A stretch of DNA of 64,000 nucleotides from Enterobacter ludwigii (GCF_001750725.1 NZ_CP017279.1:4030001-4094000); one strand, 5' to 3'. Shown: positions 12,821 through 25,243, numbered from the stretch's first letter. The notes: a model not told the origin generated them from the sequence alone. Numbers and translations: made by a program.

Positions 12821-12847
12821 TGCCGGCGAAATGCCGGCATTTTTTTA
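12821..12847 (+). terminator. pgi terminator
   Basis: TGCCGGC (12821-12827) pairs with GCCGGCA (12833-12839) and is followed by a run of seven T. It lies 19 bases after the pgi stop. Confidence 0.9.
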
Positions 12848-13168
12848 TCGGATAATTCCTGATGTCTGTTATTAAACTCAAATTCCTGTAGTGAGTTTAA
12901 TCTGAAAATAGCCGTTAACCTGTTAATTGCTGCGGTTTATTTTAGGAAAATACGGATAATTATTGCCACTGGATATAATTCTATGTTGTTGATTTTTATG
13001 GGCTATATTATTATCTAATCGTCCTTTTGTTTCCATTTTATCCAATTGTCCGAAAACCCTTCTTCTATTTACCCCTACGGCAAACCCTCACCTTTAGTTG
13101 TGTATACTCGAATCCGCCTGAAATTCTTTTTGGGCAAATCTCCATTCATTAAATGAAGGGAAATTCTT
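12848..13168 (+). promoter_or_regulatory. AT-rich control region upstream of yjbE
   Basis: This 320-base stretch has no gene. It is markedly richer in A+T than its surroundings, especially 12930-13060. A good -10 box TATACT lies at 13103-13108, with no recognisable -35 box, which fits an activator-dependent promoter. E. coli yjbEFGH is reported to respond to the Rcs phosphorelay, but I could not find a convincing RcsB box. The untranslated leader would be about 55 bases. Confidence 0.5.
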
Positions 13169-13411
13169 ATGAAGAAAGTACTGTATGGCATTTTCGCCAT
13201 ATCTGCGCTTGCGGCGACATCTGTTAATGCGGCTCCGGTTCAGGTCGGAGAAGCGGCAGGTTCGGCTGCGACGTCTGCGTCTGCGGGGATTTCTACCGCG
13301 TCCAGCGCCAGCACCGTAAGTTCAGCCGTGGGTGTCGCCCTGGCGGCAACCGGTGGCGGTGATGGCTCCAATACCGGAACCACGACCACCACGACCACCA
13401 GCACCCAGTAA
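13169..13411 (+). CDS. yjbE: exopolysaccharide operon protein YjbE
   Basis: This 80-residue exported protein is the first gene of yjbEFGH, which is linked to production of an extracellular polysaccharide in E. coli. A clear signal peptide ends at about residue 21 (SVNAAP). The mature part is low complexity: alanine, serine and glycine rich, with the tail [12 protein letters not shown]. coli YjbE has the same length and character. Its precise role is unknown. It is separated from yjbFGH by a UUCG-loop hairpin and a REP-like palindrome, which may allow more YjbE than YjbFGH to be made. Confidence 0.9.
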   Translation: MKKVLYGIFAISALAATSVNAAPVQVGEAAGSAATSASAGISTASSASTVSSAVGVALAATGGGDGSNTGTTTTTTTSTQ

Positions 13412-13428
13412 TAACGGGTGTTTTAATC

Positions 13429-13452
13429 ATAACCACACTTCGGTGTGGTTAT
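13429..13452 (+). terminator. UUCG-loop hairpin between yjbE and yjbF
   Basis: ATAACCACAC (13429-13438) and GTGTGGTTAT (13443-13452) form a perfect 10-bp stem closed by a TTCG tetraloop. The tail (tctggcttttc) is only partly T-rich, so read-through into yjbF is likely. It may act as a leaky terminator or protect the yjbE message. Confidence 0.65.
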
Positions 13453-13484
13453 TCTGGCTTTTCAGTAGCCTTCGGGACCTGTAG

Positions 13485-13510
13485 ACCGGGTAAGCGCAGC
13501 ATCACCCGGC
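13485..13510. repeat. REP-like palindrome between yjbE and yjbF
   Basis: ACCGGGT (13485-13491) and ACCCGGC (13504-13510) pair over at least six bases around a GC-rich loop. It ends 19 bases before the yjbF start. Similar CCGG-type palindromes lie at 17006-17035 and 44047-44072. Confidence 0.5.
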
Positions 13511-13529
13511 AATAATGCGGAGAAGAGTC

Positions 13530-14168
13530 GTGAAGCGACCTGGGATCATCCTGATTTGTCTGCTTTTGCAGGCGTGCTCGGCCACCACCAAAGGGCTGGG
13601 CCATTCACTGTGGGAAAGCATGTTCGGTACGCCGGGCGTGCATCTGACCGATGACGAACTTCAGAACATGCCCTATGCCAGTCAGTACATGCAGCTCAAC
13701 GATGGCCCACAGCTGTTTGTGGTGCTCGCTTTCGATGAAAACGGGCAGCAGAAATGGGTGACGCAGGATCAGGCCACCATCGTAACGCAGCATAGCCGTA
13801 TCGTGAAAACCCTGCTCGGGGGCGACAACCTGCTTGAAGTCAACAATCTCGCCGCCGATCCGCTGAACAAGCCGAACCAGATAACCGACGGGGCAAGCTG
13901 GACCCGCACGATGGGCTGGACCGAACACAAGCAGGTTCGCTATGCCACCGCCCGCTCCACCTTCCGCTGGGATGGCACGGACAGCGTCAACGTGGGCAGC
14001 GACGAAACCCGGGTTCGCGTGCTGGATGAAGAGGTCACTACCGATCAGGCAACCTGGCATAACCGCTTCTGGGTGGACGATGACGGCCAGATACGCCAGT
14101 CGTTACAGTATCTGGGTGCCGGATTCTTCCCGGTCAAAACCACGCTGATCAAGGCCGCGAAATCATGA
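13530..14168 (+). CDS. yjbF: exopolysaccharide operon lipoprotein YjbF
   Basis: YjbF is a predicted lipoprotein of the yjbEFGH system, in the GfcB family (group 4 capsule protein). I chose the GTG at 13530, which gives 212 residues as in E. coli, because GGAG lies seven bases upstream; an ATG at 13515 has no ribosome binding site. The short signal peptide ends at the lipobox LLLQAC, with the lipidated cysteine at about residue 16. The rest is soluble and probably periplasmic. Its stop overlaps the yjbG start by four bases (ATGA), so the two are translationally coupled. Confidence 0.92.
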   Translation: MKRPGIILICLLLQACSATTKGLGHSLWESMFGTPGVHLTDDELQNMPYASQYMQLNDGPQLFVVLAFDENGQQKWVTQDQATIVTQHSRIVKTLLGGDNLLEVNNLAADPLNKPNQITDGASWTRTMGWTEHKQVRYATARSTFRWDGTDSVNVGSDETRVRVLDEEVTTDQATWHNRFWVDDDGQIRQSLQYLGAGFFPVKTTLIKAAKS

Positions 14169-14902
14169 AAACACTAATTCGCGTTGCGCTGATCGCAAGC
14201 TTTGCTACGCCGCTCGCATGGTCTGCCGGGACGGTGAAAGTCTATACGCAGGACAATACGAAGCCTAAAACATTGGCCAACGCCGGACACTTGATCGATC
14301 TCGTCGGCCAGCCAAGGCTGGCGAACAGCTGGTGGCCGGGTGCGGTCATCAGTGAACGACAGGCGACGGTGGTGGCGGAGCAACAACATAACGCGCTGCT
14401 CGCCAGGCTGACAGGGCTGGCGGAGCAGGAAGAGGGTGACGACGCGGCGGCCATTAACAGCCTTCGCCAGCAGCTTAAGGCGCTGAAGGTCACCGGACGG
14501 TTGCCGGTCAATCTCGATCCGGACCACGTTCGCGTCGCGGAAACGGCTAACCCGTCACTGGAAGGCGAGTACACGCTCTGGCTACCTGTTCAGCCTTCTA
14601 CCATTACCGTGTTCGGGCTTGTCAGCAGTCCGGGTAATAAGCCGTTTATGCCGGGTCGCGATGTGGCGAGCTATCTCGATGAACAAAATTTGTTGAGCGG
14701 TGCGGATAAGAGCTACGCATGGGTGGTGTACCCGGACGGCCAAACGCAGAAAGCACCGGTAGCCTACTGGAATAAACGCCATATCGAACCGATGCCAGGC
14801 AGCGTCATTTTTGTCGGTTTTGCCGACCATTTCTGGACGAAGACATATGACGGGCTGAACGCCGATATCCTTCACTCCCTGAAACAGCGGATACCGGAAT
14901 AA
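14165..14902 (+). CDS. yjbG: exopolysaccharide operon periplasmic protein YjbG
   Basis: YjbG has 245 residues, the same as E. coli, and belongs to the GfcC family (group 4 capsule biogenesis). A signal peptide ends near residue 20 (TPLAWSAG). Conserved segments include [20 protein letters not shown], which is shared with E. coli YjbG, a helical stretch (about 60-105) and the C-terminal part [20 protein letters not shown]. GfcC proteins resemble domains of the polysaccharide exporter Wza; a periplasmic role in export is inferred. It overlaps yjbF by four bases and yjbH by one base (TAATG). Confidence 0.92.
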   Translation: MKTLIRVALIASFATPLAWSAGTVKVYTQDNTKPKTLANAGHLIDLVGQPRLANSWWPGAVISERQATVVAEQQHNALLARLTGLAEQEEGDDAAAINSLRQQLKALKVTGRLPVNLDPDHVRVAETANPSLEGEYTLWLPVQPSTITVFGLVSSPGNKPFMPGRDVASYLDEQNLLSGADKSYAWVVYPDGQTQKAPVAYWNKRHIEPMPGSVIFVGFADHFWTKTYDGLNADILHSLKQRIPE

Positions 14903-16998
14903 TGAAAAGAACCTATCTCTATAGCATGCTGGCGTTGTGCGTGAGTGCCGCCTGCCATGCAGAAACGTATCCGGCACCCATTGGCCCGTCTCAGTCAGAC
15001 TTCGGCGGCGTCGGTTTACTGCAAACGCCTACCGCGCGCATGGCGCGGGAAGGGGAAATCAGCCTCAACTACCGTGATAACGATCAGTATCGCTACTACT
15101 CCGCCGCTGTACAGCTGTTTCCGTGGCTCGAAACCACGCTGCGCTACACTGACGTGCGCACCAAACGGTACAGCAGCGTCGAGTCTTTCTCCGGCGATCA
15201 GACCTACAAAGATAAAGCGTTCGACGTGAAGCTGCGTCTGTGGGAAGAGAGCTACTGGATGCCGCAGGTCTCCGTTGGCGCGCGGGATATCGGCGGTACC
15301 GGTCTGTTTGATGCGGAATATGTGGTGGCCAGCAAAGCCTGGGGACCGTTTGATTTTTCGCTCGGTCTCGGCTGGGGGTATCTGGGCACCAGCGGCAACG
15401 TGAAAAACCCGTTTTGCTCCTACAGCGACAAATATTGCTATCGCGATAACAGCTATCAAAAAGCGGGCTCCATCAACGGCGACCAGATGTTCCACGGCCC
15501 GGCCTCGCTGTTTGGTGGCGTAGAGTACCAGACGCCCTGGCAGCCGCTGCGCCTGAAGCTGGAATACGAAGGGAATGATTATTCACAGGATTTCGCCGGC
15601 AAGATTGAGCAGAAGAGCAAATTTAACGTCGGTGCCATTTACCGTGTGGCTGACTGGGCTGACGTTAACCTCAGCTATGAGCGTGGCAATACCGTGATGT
15701 TTGGCGTGACGCTGCGTACCAACTTTAACGATATGCGGCCACACTACAACGACAACGCGCGCCCTGCCTACCAGCCGGAGCCGCAGGATGCCATTCTGCA
15801 GCACTCCGTCGTGGCGAACCAGCTGACACTGCTGAAATACAACGCCGGTCTGGCGGATCCGAAGATTCAGGTGAAAGGTGATACGCTGTACGTGACCGGC
15901 GAGCAGGTGAAATACCGCGACTCGCGGGAAGGGATCGAACGCGCCAACCGGATCATCATGAACGATCTGCCGGACGGGATCAGCACGATCCGCGTGACCG
16001 AAAACCGTCTGAACATGCCGCAGGTCACGACGGAAACGGATGTCGCCAGCCTTAAGCGCCATCTGGAAGGCGAACCGCTTGGGCATGAAACCGAGCTGGT
16101 GCAAAAACGCGTTGAGCCAGTGGTGCCAGACACCACCGAGCAGGGCTGGTATATCGATAAGTCGCGCTTTGATTTCCATATCGATCCGGTACTGAACCAG
16201 TCTGTCGGTGGGCCAGAAAACTTCTACATGTATCAGCTGGGCGTCATGGCGACGGCGGATCTGTGGGTCACCGACCACCTGCTGACCACCGGCAGCCTGT
16301 TCGGTAACCTTGCCAACAACTACGACAAGTTCAACTATACCAACCCGCCGAACGACTCGAAGCTGCCGCGCGTGCGTACTCGCGTACGTGAATATGTGCA
16401 GAACGACGCTTACGTAAACAACCTGCAGGCCAACTACTTCCAGTACTTTGGTAACGGTTTCTACGGCCAGGTTTACGGCGGTTATCTGGAAACGATGTTT
16501 GGCGGCGCGGGGGCTGAAGTGCTCTACCGTCCGGTAGACAGCAACTGGGCGTTTGGTCTTGATGCCAACTACGTGAAACAGCGTGACTGGCGCAGCGCGC
16601 AGGACATGATGAAGTTCACCGACTACAGCGTTAAAACCGGCCACCTGACGGCCTACTGGACGCCGTCGTTTGCCCCGGATGTACTGGTGAAAGCCAGCGT
16701 TGGTCAGTATCTGGCGGGGGATAAAGGTGGCACGCTGGATATCTCTAAACACTTCGACAGCGGTGTGGTGGTCGGTGGCTATGCCACGATCACTAACGTC
16801 TCGCCGGACGAGTACGGGGAAGGGGACTTCACCAAAGGCGTGTACGTCTCCATTCCGCTGGATCTGTTCTCGTCAGGCCCAACCCGCAGCCGTGCGGCAA
16901 TTGGCTGGACGCCGCTGACGCGTGACGGTGGTCAGCAGCTGGGTCGTAAATTCCAGCTGTACGACATGACCAGCGATAAGAACATCAACTTCAGATGA
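14902..16998 (+). CDS. yjbH: exopolysaccharide operon outer-membrane protein YjbH
   Basis: YjbH is a predicted outer-membrane beta-barrel protein of the GfcD family and the last gene of yjbEFGH. It has 698 residues, as in E. coli. A signal peptide ends at about residue 20 (AACHAE). Many alternating hydrophobic/aromatic strands follow, in keeping with one or two barrels, with a possible periplasmic stretch near residues 290-420. The conserved start of the mature protein includes [17 protein letters not shown]. It probably lets the polymer pass through or be modified at the outer membrane; the exact role is unknown. A REP-type palindrome follows directly. Confidence 0.92.
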   Translation: MKRTYLYSMLALCVSAACHAETYPAPIGPSQSDFGGVGLLQTPTARMAREGEISLNYRDNDQYRYYSAAVQLFPWLETTLRYTDVRTKRYSSVESFSGDQTYKDKAFDVKLRLWEESYWMPQVSVGARDIGGTGLFDAEYVVASKAWGPFDFSLGLGWGYLGTSGNVKNPFCSYSDKYCYRDNSYQKAGSINGDQMFHGPASLFGGVEYQTPWQPLRLKLEYEGNDYSQDFAGKIEQKSKFNVGAIYRVADWADVNLSYERGNTVMFGVTLRTNFNDMRPHYNDNARPAYQPEPQDAILQHSVVANQLTLLKYNAGLADPKIQVKGDTLYVTGEQVKYRDSREGIERANRIIMNDLPDGISTIRVTENRLNMPQVTTETDVASLKRHLEGEPLGHETELVQKRVEPVVPDTTEQGWYIDKSRFDFHIDPVLNQSVGGPENFYMYQLGVMATADLWVTDHLLTTGSLFGNLANNYDKFNYTNPPNDSKLPRVRTRVREYVQNDAYVNNLQANYFQYFGNGFYGQVYGGYLETMFGGAGAEVLYRPVDSNWAFGLDANYVKQRDWRSAQDMMKFTDYSVKTGHLTAYWTPSFAPDVLVKASVGQYLAGDKGGTLDISKHFDSGVVVGGYATITNVSPDEYGEGDFTKGVYVSIPLDLFSSGPTRSRAAIGWTPLTRDGGQQLGRKFQLYDMTSDKNINFR

Positions 16999-17005
16999 TG
17001 CGTGA

Positions 17006-17035
17006 GTGCCCGGTAGCGTTACGCCTGCCGGGCAC
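17006..17035. repeat. REP-like palindrome at the yjbH end
   Basis: GTGCCCGG (17006-17013) and CCGGGCAC (17028-17035) are perfect 8-base arms, with an inner GCG/CGC pair. It fills the space between yjbH and the convergent acetyltransferase gene and could end both transcripts, although no T-tract is present. Confidence 0.75.
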
Positions 17036-17036
17036 C

Positions 17037-17492
17037 TTACAAACGCCGCAACAGTCTCGCCGGGTTCCCGGCGTAAACCCCTTTCTCGGTGATGGACTTT
17101 GTCACCACGCTTCCCGCCCCAATCACCGCCCCATCGCAAATTGAGACAGCCAGAATGGTGGCCCCGCTGCCGATTGAAACGTCGTTGCCCACGCGAATGT
17201 GTCCCCAGCTGCGCCGGTCGGCATTGGGTTTACCGTCGCGGAACATATCGTTGGCGAACATCACCCCATGGCCAATGAAACAGCGCTCGCCGACGGTGAC
17301 GTACTCGCAGATGAAGGTATGGGACTGAATTTTGCTGTCAGCACCGATGTGCGAGTTAGCCTGGATTTCAACAAACGGGCCGATAAAGACGTTATCGCCC
17401 AGCGAACATTCATAAAGATTCGCGGGTTCGTAAATGACGACGTTTTCGCCGCAGACAACATGACGAATAGCCGCCTGGCGTTGCTCTGGCAT
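17037..17492 (-). CDS. left-handed beta-helix acetyltransferase, WbpD-like
   Basis: This 151-residue protein is a hexapeptide-repeat (LbH) acyltransferase. Imperfect six-residue turns run along it (SLGDNVFIGPFVEI, SHIGADSKI, VTVGERCFIGHGVMF, IRVGNDVSIGSGATI, AVIGAGSVV). The pattern HTFICEYVTVGE...GHGVMFANDMF is like WbpD/WlbB enzymes that N-acetylate amino sugars of surface glycans, and the histidine in GHGVMF is a likely catalytic residue. The ATG at 17492 has AAGGAG five bases upstream; longer frames only read through the neighbour. It starts eight bases after the GNAT gene, so the two form an operon. E. coli lacks both here. The substrate is unknown. Confidence 0.85.
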   Translation of the reverse strand: MPEQRQAAIRHVVCGENVVIYEPANLYECSLGDNVFIGPFVEIQANSHIGADSKIQSHTFICEYVTVGERCFIGHGVMFANDMFRDGKPNADRRSWGHIRVGNDVSIGSGATILAVSICDGAVIGAGSVVTKSITEKGVYAGNPARLLRRL

Positions 17493-17500
17493 ACATCTCC

Positions 17501-18016
17501 TTAGACTGGCATCGACATAATATGGAGGGTGCTGGTTTGCGCCGCAGTGACGAAGAGGGTGTCTTTGACATGTTTCAGCCCCTGCGCTTCGTAAAACCGG
17601 CGTGCGCGAGGGTTCTTTTCGAGGACTTCCAGCCACAGCAGATTTTCCGAGCAGGCTTTTGCCTGGCGAATCACTTCCGCAAGGAGTTGCTCGCCGTAGC
17701 GGTGTCCTGTGGCATCCGGCAATAAATAGAGTTTATGCAGGAGCGTACCCGTCAGCCCCTCGGGCTCGATGGTCTGCTGGGTTGAGAATTTTGCGAAACC
17801 GACGGGTGTCTGTGCGCTGGCAATGAGCCAGTAAGTGCCCGGCTGCATCAGGCTGTCTGCTATCGCCTGCGGCGCGTATTCCTGTTCAAGAAAGGCGGCA
17901 AGCTCTGTCTGGCTTTCCCATAGATGCCCAAAGTGATGCCGGTAGCTGGCATAACCCATTTCACTCAGCTGTTTTGCATCATCCACGGTGGCGCGTTGAA
18001 TGGTTAATTTCATCAT
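17501..18016 (-). CDS. GNAT family N-acetyltransferase
   Basis: This 171-residue protein has the GNAT fold. It shows an N-terminal strand-helix start (KLTIQRATVDDAKQLSEM), a central strand (LHKLYLLPDATGHRYGEQLL) covering the acetyl-CoA pyrophosphate loop, here in the degenerate form GHRYG, and a C-terminal motif NPRARRFYEAQGL. Two adjacent ATG codons (18016 and 18013) are possible starts; GAAGGG lies just upstream and suits the second slightly better. It is followed at once by the hexapeptide acetyltransferase gene. The substrate cannot be told from sequence. Confidence 0.85.
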   Translation of the reverse strand: MMKLTIQRATVDDAKQLSEMGYASYRHHFGHLWESQTELAAFLEQEYAPQAIADSLMQPGTYWLIASAQTPVGFAKFSTQQTIEPEGLTGTLLHKLYLLPDATGHRYGEQLLAEVIRQAKACSENLLWLEVLEKNPRARRFYEAQGLKHVKDTLFVTAAQTSTLHIMSMPV

Positions 18017-18145
18017 CCCTTCGTCGAAATAAGCGTGTCACAGTGCAACATGCCACAGCGCTGAACATAATATAAACAAAAAATATAGATCACCGTCACA
18101 TTTTTGCGTTATACAGGAACCTCGCCCTGGAGAATGAGGTGCTCT

Positions 18146-18556
18146 ATGACATCCCTGACTCGCCCGCGCGTTGAGTTTATCTCAACAATCCTCCAGACCG
18201 TGCTGAACCTCGGTCTGCTGAGCCTTGGCCTGATACTGGTCGTCTTTTTAGGCAAAGAGACGGTGCATCTGGCGGATGTGCTGTTCGCCCCTGAACAAAC
18301 CAGCAAATATGAGCTGGTGGAAGGCCTGGTGGTCTACTTTCTCTACTTTGAATTTATCGCGCTGATTGTGAAGTATTTCCAGTCGGGCTTTCACTTCCCG
18401 CTACGCTATTTTGTTTACATCGGGATCACCGCGATTGTGCGGCTGATCATCGTGGATCATACCTCCCCGCTCGACGTACTGATCTATTCGGCGGCGATCC
18501 TGCTGCTGGTGATCACGCTCTGGCTGTGCAATTCGAAACGGCTGAAACGGGAATAA
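18146..18556 (+). CDS. psiE: phosphate-starvation-inducible protein PsiE
   Basis: PsiE is a 136-residue inner-membrane protein with four hydrophobic segments, identical in length and nearly so in sequence to E. coli PsiE. In E. coli its gene is induced by phosphate starvation (PhoB) and affected by CRP; its function is unknown. I chose the ATG at 18146 because it has GAGG upstream and matches the E. coli N-terminus [11 protein letters not shown]; the open frame continues upstream without support. One PhoB-like heptamer (CCGTCAC, near 18093) lies upstream but a full Pho box is not clear. It converges on malG. Confidence 0.95.
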   Translation: MTSLTRPRVEFISTILQTVLNLGLLSLGLILVVFLGKETVHLADVLFAPEQTSKYELVEGLVVYFLYFEFIALIVKYFQSGFHFPLRYFVYIGITAIVRLIIVDHTSPLDVLIYSAAILLLVITLWLCNSKRLKRE

Positions 18557-18580
18557 AAAAATGGCGGCCCGGAGGCCGCC
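18555..18580 (-). terminator. malEFG operon terminator
   Basis: On the minus strand GGCGGCC and GGCCGCC form a 7-bp stem with a 4-base loop followed by ATTTTTTT. It lies just after psiE and about 75 bases beyond malG. It can end the mal operon and may also stop psiE transcripts. Confidence 0.85.
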
Positions 18581-18652
18581 TAACAACAGTCACAAGTTGG
18601 GTCAATACAATACGTCTAAAGTTGAGGGTTGCAGTGGCATAACAAATGAAAC

Positions 18653-19543
18653 TTAACCTTTCACACCGCCCGCCGTCAGGCCATTCACCAGCCAGCGCTG
18701 CGCCAGCAGGAACACGACGGTGATAGGGATGGCGGAGAGTACAGCCGCCGCCGCAAAGTCGCCCCACAAATAGTTCTGCGGATTGAGGTATTGCTGCATA
18801 CCGACGGCCAGCGTATAGCTGTTGACATCACGCAGTAACAGGGAAGCGACCGGCACTTCGGTGATGGCTGCGATAAACGACAGGATAAAGACCACCGCCA
18901 GGATCGGCACCGACAGCGGCAGAAGCACCAGACGGAATGCCTGCCACGGGGTCGCGCCATCCAGCGCCGCCGCTTCTTCCAGCGAGCCGTCGATGGTTTC
19001 GAAATACCCTTTGATGGTCCACACATGCAGCGCGATACCGCCAAGATAGGCGAAGATGACGCCACCGTGGGTGTTCAGGCCGATAAACGGCACATACTGG
19101 CCCAGTCGGTCAAACAAGGCATACAACGCCACCAGTGACAGTACTGCCGGGAACATCTGGAAAATCAGCATCCCTTTCAGCAGCGTGGCTTTACCCGGGA
19201 AACGCATACGGGCAAAGGCGTAAGCACAGGTCGTGGAGAGTGCGACAATTCCAATCGCGGTAATCCCGGCAATTTTCACCGAGTTCCACAGCCATAACAG
19301 CACCGGGAACGGCGGTGGCGTGACGCGGCCATCCGCGTGTTCAACGCTGAAGCCCAGCGCTAACTTCCAGTGCTCCCAGGAGATTTCATCCGGGATCAGG
19401 CTCCCGGTCGCGAAGTTACCGGCACGCAGGGAGATGGCGATGACCATCAGCAGCGGGAACATGATTGCCGCGATAAAAATCAGCAGCCCTAAATGCGTCG
19501 CGAAGAGGCGCAGTTTCTGAGATTTGGGTTGGACCATAGACAT
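18653..19543 (-). CDS. malG: maltose ABC transporter permease MalG
   Basis: MalG is one of the two membrane subunits of the maltose/maltodextrin importer MalFGK2. It has 296 residues, as in E. coli, and six predicted membrane segments. The EAA loop that contacts MalK is seen as [21 protein letters not shown] (about residues 190-210). The C-terminal [10 protein letters not shown] reaches toward MalK in known structures. The ATG at 19543 has a strong AAGGAGGG upstream. It lies 14 bases after malF and is the last gene of malEFG. Confidence 0.97.
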   Translation of the reverse strand: MSMVQPKSQKLRLFATHLGLLIFIAAIMFPLLMVIAISLRAGNFATGSLIPDEISWEHWKLALGFSVEHADGRVTPPPFPVLLWLWNSVKIAGITAIGIVALSTTCAYAFARMRFPGKATLLKGMLIFQMFPAVLSLVALYALFDRLGQYVPFIGLNTHGGVIFAYLGGIALHVWTIKGYFETIDGSLEEAAALDGATPWQAFRLVLLPLSVPILAVVFILSFIAAITEVPVASLLLRDVNSYTLAVGMQQYLNPQNYLWGDFAAAAVLSAIPITVVFLLAQRWLVNGLTAGGVKG

Positions 19544-19557
19544 ATTCTGTGCCCTCC

Positions 19558-21102
19558 TTAGTCAAATTTCATGCGTGTTGCTTTCAGGTTCACAATCGCC
19601 AGAGCGCCAACCAGCAGGAAGATCAGGGTGGCAATCGCTGCCGCCAGACCGAAGTCCTGACCGCCGCCGCCTTCGAAGGCGATACGGTAGGTGTAGCTGA
19701 CGAGCAGGTCGGTATAGCCTGCCGGCGTGGTGGTGCCAAGACGGTCAGGCCCACCGTTGGTCAACAGCTGAATCAGCACGAAGTTGTTAAAGTTGAAGGC
19801 AAAGCTGGCAATCATCAGCGGCGTCAGCGGCTTAATGAGCAGCGGCAGCGTAATCTTAAAGAAATTCTGGAACGGACCCGCGCCATCCATTGCCGAGGCT
19901 TCGTACAAATCGTCCGGAATTGCCTTCAGCAGGCCCATGCACAGGATCATCATGTACGGATAACCGAGCCAGGTGTTCACGATGATAATCATCGAGCGGG
20001 CGGTGATCGGGTCGCTGAACCAGGCCGGTTTGATGCCGAACAGCGCGCTCAGCATCATGTTGATTTCACCGAAGCTCTGGTTAAACAGCCCTTTGAAAAT
20101 CAGAATCGAGATAAACGACGGGACGGCATACGGCAGAATAAGCAGCACGCGGTAAATGGCTTTCCCTTTCAGAGATTCCCACTGCACCAGACACGCCAGC
20201 ACCATGCCCACGGCAACGGTCAGGATCACCGTCAGTATGGAGAACACCACGGTCCAGACAAAGATGGCGAAGAACGGTTTCTGGATCCCTTCATCGGTGA
20301 AGACGCGGGTGAAGTTGTCCCAGCCTATCGTCACGGTGTAGCCCGGGCTGAGCTTGTCATCACCCCATTTGCCATCAGCCGTAATGGACTGGTAGAAACC
20401 AATGTCGTTGTTTGGACGGTACTTCACGCCGCTCTGGTTGTTGGTCAGCGTGCCGTCGTCCGCCAGCGTATAGAGCGGTTGTGTCCCGGAGAACTGGCGC
20501 AGTGAACTCATGGTCACTTTGCTTTCGTCCGGCAGTTGGGCGGTAAGCTGCGTCAGCGCCTGACGGTTCTGCGTAATGATGCGCAGGTTAGCGCGTTCGC
20601 CTTCCGGCAGGGCCGCAGCCTCTTTTAAGGCCAGCTTCTGCTCGCCGCCAAATTTGAAAGCGTCAGAGACATAATTTTTGCCGGTTTCTTCGTCAGTGAG
20701 TGCTAACTTCCACTCGCTGCCCGCAGGATACAGGCCGAAGTTAAAGGTTTTGCCCGCCTGATAAGAGCGGTCCATCAGCACCTGTTGGGCGCGTTCCTGC
20801 GCAAGCTGGTTGGTGCTGCTGTAGTTGGTGAACGCGATAGCAATGGTACAAATCAGCGGGAACAGGACAAACAGACCCATCCCGGCCACGCCCGGGTAAA
20901 CATATCGCCAGGCATAGGCTTTACGGTTGGCGAAAATATACAGGCCAGCAGAGCTTAAAATCAGCGTCATGATGGCGAACAGATATTCCCCTTGTACGTA
21001 CATTAAAACAACAAGGTAACCCACCAGCAGACACAGCAGACCCATTACAGACCACTTCAGGGCAGAGCTTTGCCACCAGTGTTTCTTTTTAATGACATCC
21101 AT
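19558..21102 (-). CDS. malF: maltose ABC transporter permease MalF
   Basis: MalF is the larger membrane subunit of MalFGK2. It has 514 residues, as in E. coli. It has eight membrane segments and a large periplasmic P2 loop of about 180 residues after the third segment (about 93-275), which touches maltose-binding protein. The EAA motif reads [20 protein letters not shown] near residue 400. GAGGA lies upstream of the ATG. A CCCTCTCC-family palindrome sits between malE and malF, where E. coli carries REP sequences that keep malE message more abundant. Confidence 0.97.
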   Translation of the reverse strand: MDVIKKKHWWQSSALKWSVMGLLCLLVGYLVVLMYVQGEYLFAIMTLILSSAGLYIFANRKAYAWRYVYPGVAGMGLFVLFPLICTIAIAFTNYSSTNQLAQERAQQVLMDRSYQAGKTFNFGLYPAGSEWKLALTDEETGKNYVSDAFKFGGEQKLALKEAAALPEGERANLRIITQNRQALTQLTAQLPDESKVTMSSLRQFSGTQPLYTLADDGTLTNNQSGVKYRPNNDIGFYQSITADGKWGDDKLSPGYTVTIGWDNFTRVFTDEGIQKPFFAIFVWTVVFSILTVILTVAVGMVLACLVQWESLKGKAIYRVLLILPYAVPSFISILIFKGLFNQSFGEINMMLSALFGIKPAWFSDPITARSMIIIVNTWLGYPYMMILCMGLLKAIPDDLYEASAMDGAGPFQNFFKITLPLLIKPLTPLMIASFAFNFNNFVLIQLLTNGGPDRLGTTTPAGYTDLLVSYTYRIAFEGGGGQDFGLAAAIATLIFLLVGALAIVNLKATRMKFD

Positions 21103-21133
21103 GGGGTTCTTCCTCTACAACACATTTTGTTCT

Positions 21134-21158
21134 CCCTCTCTCCGCAGGGGAGAGAGGG
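21134..21158. repeat. CCCTCTCC-family palindrome, malE-malF junction
   Basis: CCCTCTCTCC (21134-21143) and GGAGAGAGGG (21149-21158) are perfect 10-base arms around a 5-base loop. It lies between the malE stop and the malF start in the malEFG transcript. The stem could block 3'-5' decay of malE RNA, as REP does in E. coli; that is an inference from position. Confidence 0.8.
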
Positions 21159-21168
21159 GATAAAAGCC

Positions 21169-22407
<1,239 letters not shown>

Positions 22408-22480
22408 TCAACGTGACTCAGTCTCCTTATTTGACATCCTCTTTCCATCCTCCCAACCCCTACGCCCCACCCCCCGTTTG

Positions 22481-22496
22481 TGTGATCTCCGTTACA
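22481..22496. promoter_or_regulatory. CRP site in the malE-malK control region
   Basis: TGTGATCTCCGTTACA fits the CRP consensus TGTGA-N6-TCACA with one mismatch. The same element is known from the E. coli malE-malK region, where CRP moves MalT between sites. A second likely site is near 22512-22527 (GAGTGCTGGCGCACAT). Confidence 0.75.
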
Positions 22497-22614
22497 TAAA
22501 TTTAAGTTATGAGTGCTGGCGCACATAAAAACACAGTGAATTTTGCAGGTGGCTTCACGAATTTCGCCTCAGCCCTCCAGCGGCGGTCGCAGAGCCTGCT
22601 CTCTCATCCTCCCG

Positions 22615-22624
22615 CCTCCTCCCC
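22615..22624 (-). promoter_or_regulatory. MalT box
   Basis: On the minus strand the bases read GGGGAGGAGG, a perfect match to the MalT consensus GGGGAKGAGG. A nearby CATCCTCCC (22606-22614) gives a second, weaker box in the same direction. A set further toward malE (22445-22454, minus strand GGGAGGATGG) likely serves the malE promoter. Confidence 0.7.
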
Positions 22625-22638
22625 CATAAAAAAGCCGG

Positions 22639-22648
22639 GGGGTGGAGG
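22639..22648 (+). promoter_or_regulatory. MalT box near the malK promoter
   Basis: GGGGTGGAGG differs from GGGGAKGAGG at one position. It lies about 93 bases upstream of malK, facing the opposite way from the box at 22615-22624. The whole spacer 22360-22731 (372 bases) is control DNA and I see no gene in it. Confidence 0.6.
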
Positions 22649-22731
22649 ATTCACGAAAGTAATGGATACCCCATAGTGAACTTATCTTGAATGTTTCTGT
22701 CGGTGACAGGTTGTAACGAAGGGAGAAGGGC

Positions 22732-23841
22732 ATGGCGAGCGTACAGCTGCGTAATGTAACGAAAGCCTGGGGTGACGTTGTGGTGTCGAAAGACATCAAT
22801 CTGGACATCCACGAAGGTGAATTCGTGGTATTTGTCGGCCCATCTGGCTGCGGTAAATCAACTCTGCTGCGTATGATTGCCGGTCTTGAAACCATCACCA
22901 GCGGCGATTTGCTGATTGGTGATACCCGAATGAATGACATTCCGCCTGCCGAACGTGGCGTCGGCATGGTTTTCCAGTCTTATGCACTCTATCCCCACCT
23001 TTCCGTAGCCGAGAACATGTCCTTCGGTCTGAAGCTGGCGGGCGCGAAAAAAGAGGTGATTAACCAGCGCGTCACGCAGGTGGCGGAAGTGTTACAGCTG
23101 GCACACCTGCTTGAGCGTAAACCAAAAGCCCTCTCCGGTGGTCAGCGTCAGCGTGTGGCAATTGGCCGTACGCTGGTCGCCGAACCGCGTGTGTTCCTGC
23201 TCGATGAACCGCTTTCTAACCTGGATGCCGCCCTGCGCGTCCAGATGCGTATCGAAATCTCCCGTCTGCACAAACGTCTTGGCCGCACGATGATTTACGT
23301 CACCCACGATCAGGTCGAAGCGATGACGCTGGCCGACAAAATTGTGGTGCTGGACGCCGGTCGCGTGGCGCAGGTGGGTAAACCGCTGGAGCTTTATCAC
23401 TACCCGGCAGACCGCTTTGTTGCGGGCTTTATTGGCTCGCCAAAGATGAACTTCCTGCCCGTCAAAGTGACCGCGACAGCCATTGAACAGGTACAGGTGG
23501 AGCTGCCAAACCGTCAGCAAGTGTGGCTGCCGGTCGACAGCGCCAACGTACAGGTGGGGGCCAATATGTCCCTCGGTATTCGTCCTGAGCATTTACTGCC
23601 GAGCCACATCGCCGATGTGACGCTGGAAGGTGACGTTCAGGTCGTCGAACAACTTGGTCACGAAACACAGATTCATATCCAGATCCCCGCCATCCGTCAG
23701 AACCTGGTCTACCGCCAGAATGACGTGGTGTTGGTAGAAGAGGGTGCCACATTCGCTATCGGTTTGCCGCCAGAGCGTTGCCATCTGTTCCGTGAGGATG
23801 GCACCGCATGTCGTCGGTTGCACAAAGAGCCAGGCGTTTAA
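22732..23841 (+). CDS. malK: maltose ABC transporter ATPase MalK
   Basis: MalK is the ATPase of MalFGK2; it also holds MalT inactive when no maltose is carried and is blocked by EIIA-Glc. It has 369 residues against 371 in E. coli. The Walker A motif GPSGCGKST starts at residue 36, the Q-loop lies in [10 protein letters not shown], the signature is LSGGQRQR (about 134) and Walker B is [12 protein letters not shown], followed by the H-loop YVTHDQ. The C-terminal TOBE/regulatory domain (about 235-369) contains LGIRPEHL. The two-residue difference lies in [10 protein letters not shown] ribosome site (GGGAGAAGGG) precedes the ATG. It heads malK-lamB-malM. Confidence 0.97.
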   Translation: MASVQLRNVTKAWGDVVVSKDINLDIHEGEFVVFVGPSGCGKSTLLRMIAGLETITSGDLLIGDTRMNDIPPAERGVGMVFQSYALYPHLSVAENMSFGLKLAGAKKEVINQRVTQVAEVLQLAHLLERKPKALSGGQRQRVAIGRTLVAEPRVFLLDEPLSNLDAALRVQMRIEISRLHKRLGRTMIYVTHDQVEAMTLADKIVVLDAGRVAQVGKPLELYHYPADRFVAGFIGSPKMNFLPVKVTATAIEQVQVELPNRQQVWLPVDSANVQVGANMSLGIRPEHLLPSHIADVTLEGDVQVVEQLGHETQIHIQIPAIRQNLVYRQNDVVLVEEGATFAIGLPPERCHLFREDGTACRRLHKEPGV

Positions 23842-25194
<1,353 letters not shown>

Positions 25195-25223
25195 TTCGGT
25201 AGACCTGACGTAATGACCTAAAA

Positions 25224-25243
25224 AGAGGGGCGTAAGCCCCTCT
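25224..25243 (+). terminator. hairpin between lamB and malM
   Basis: AGAGGGGC (25224-25231) and GCCCCTCT (25236-25243) form a perfect 8-bp stem with a GTAA loop. Only a weak T-run follows, so it probably attenuates transcription or protects lamB RNA. It lies between lamB and malM, where E. coli also has structured repeats. Confidence 0.6.

Noticed and set aside
12848..13100. RcsB box upstream of yjbE
   Set aside because: Some TTCCT-like strings occur, for example near 12852 and 12943, but none fits the consensus at a suitable distance from the likely -10 box.
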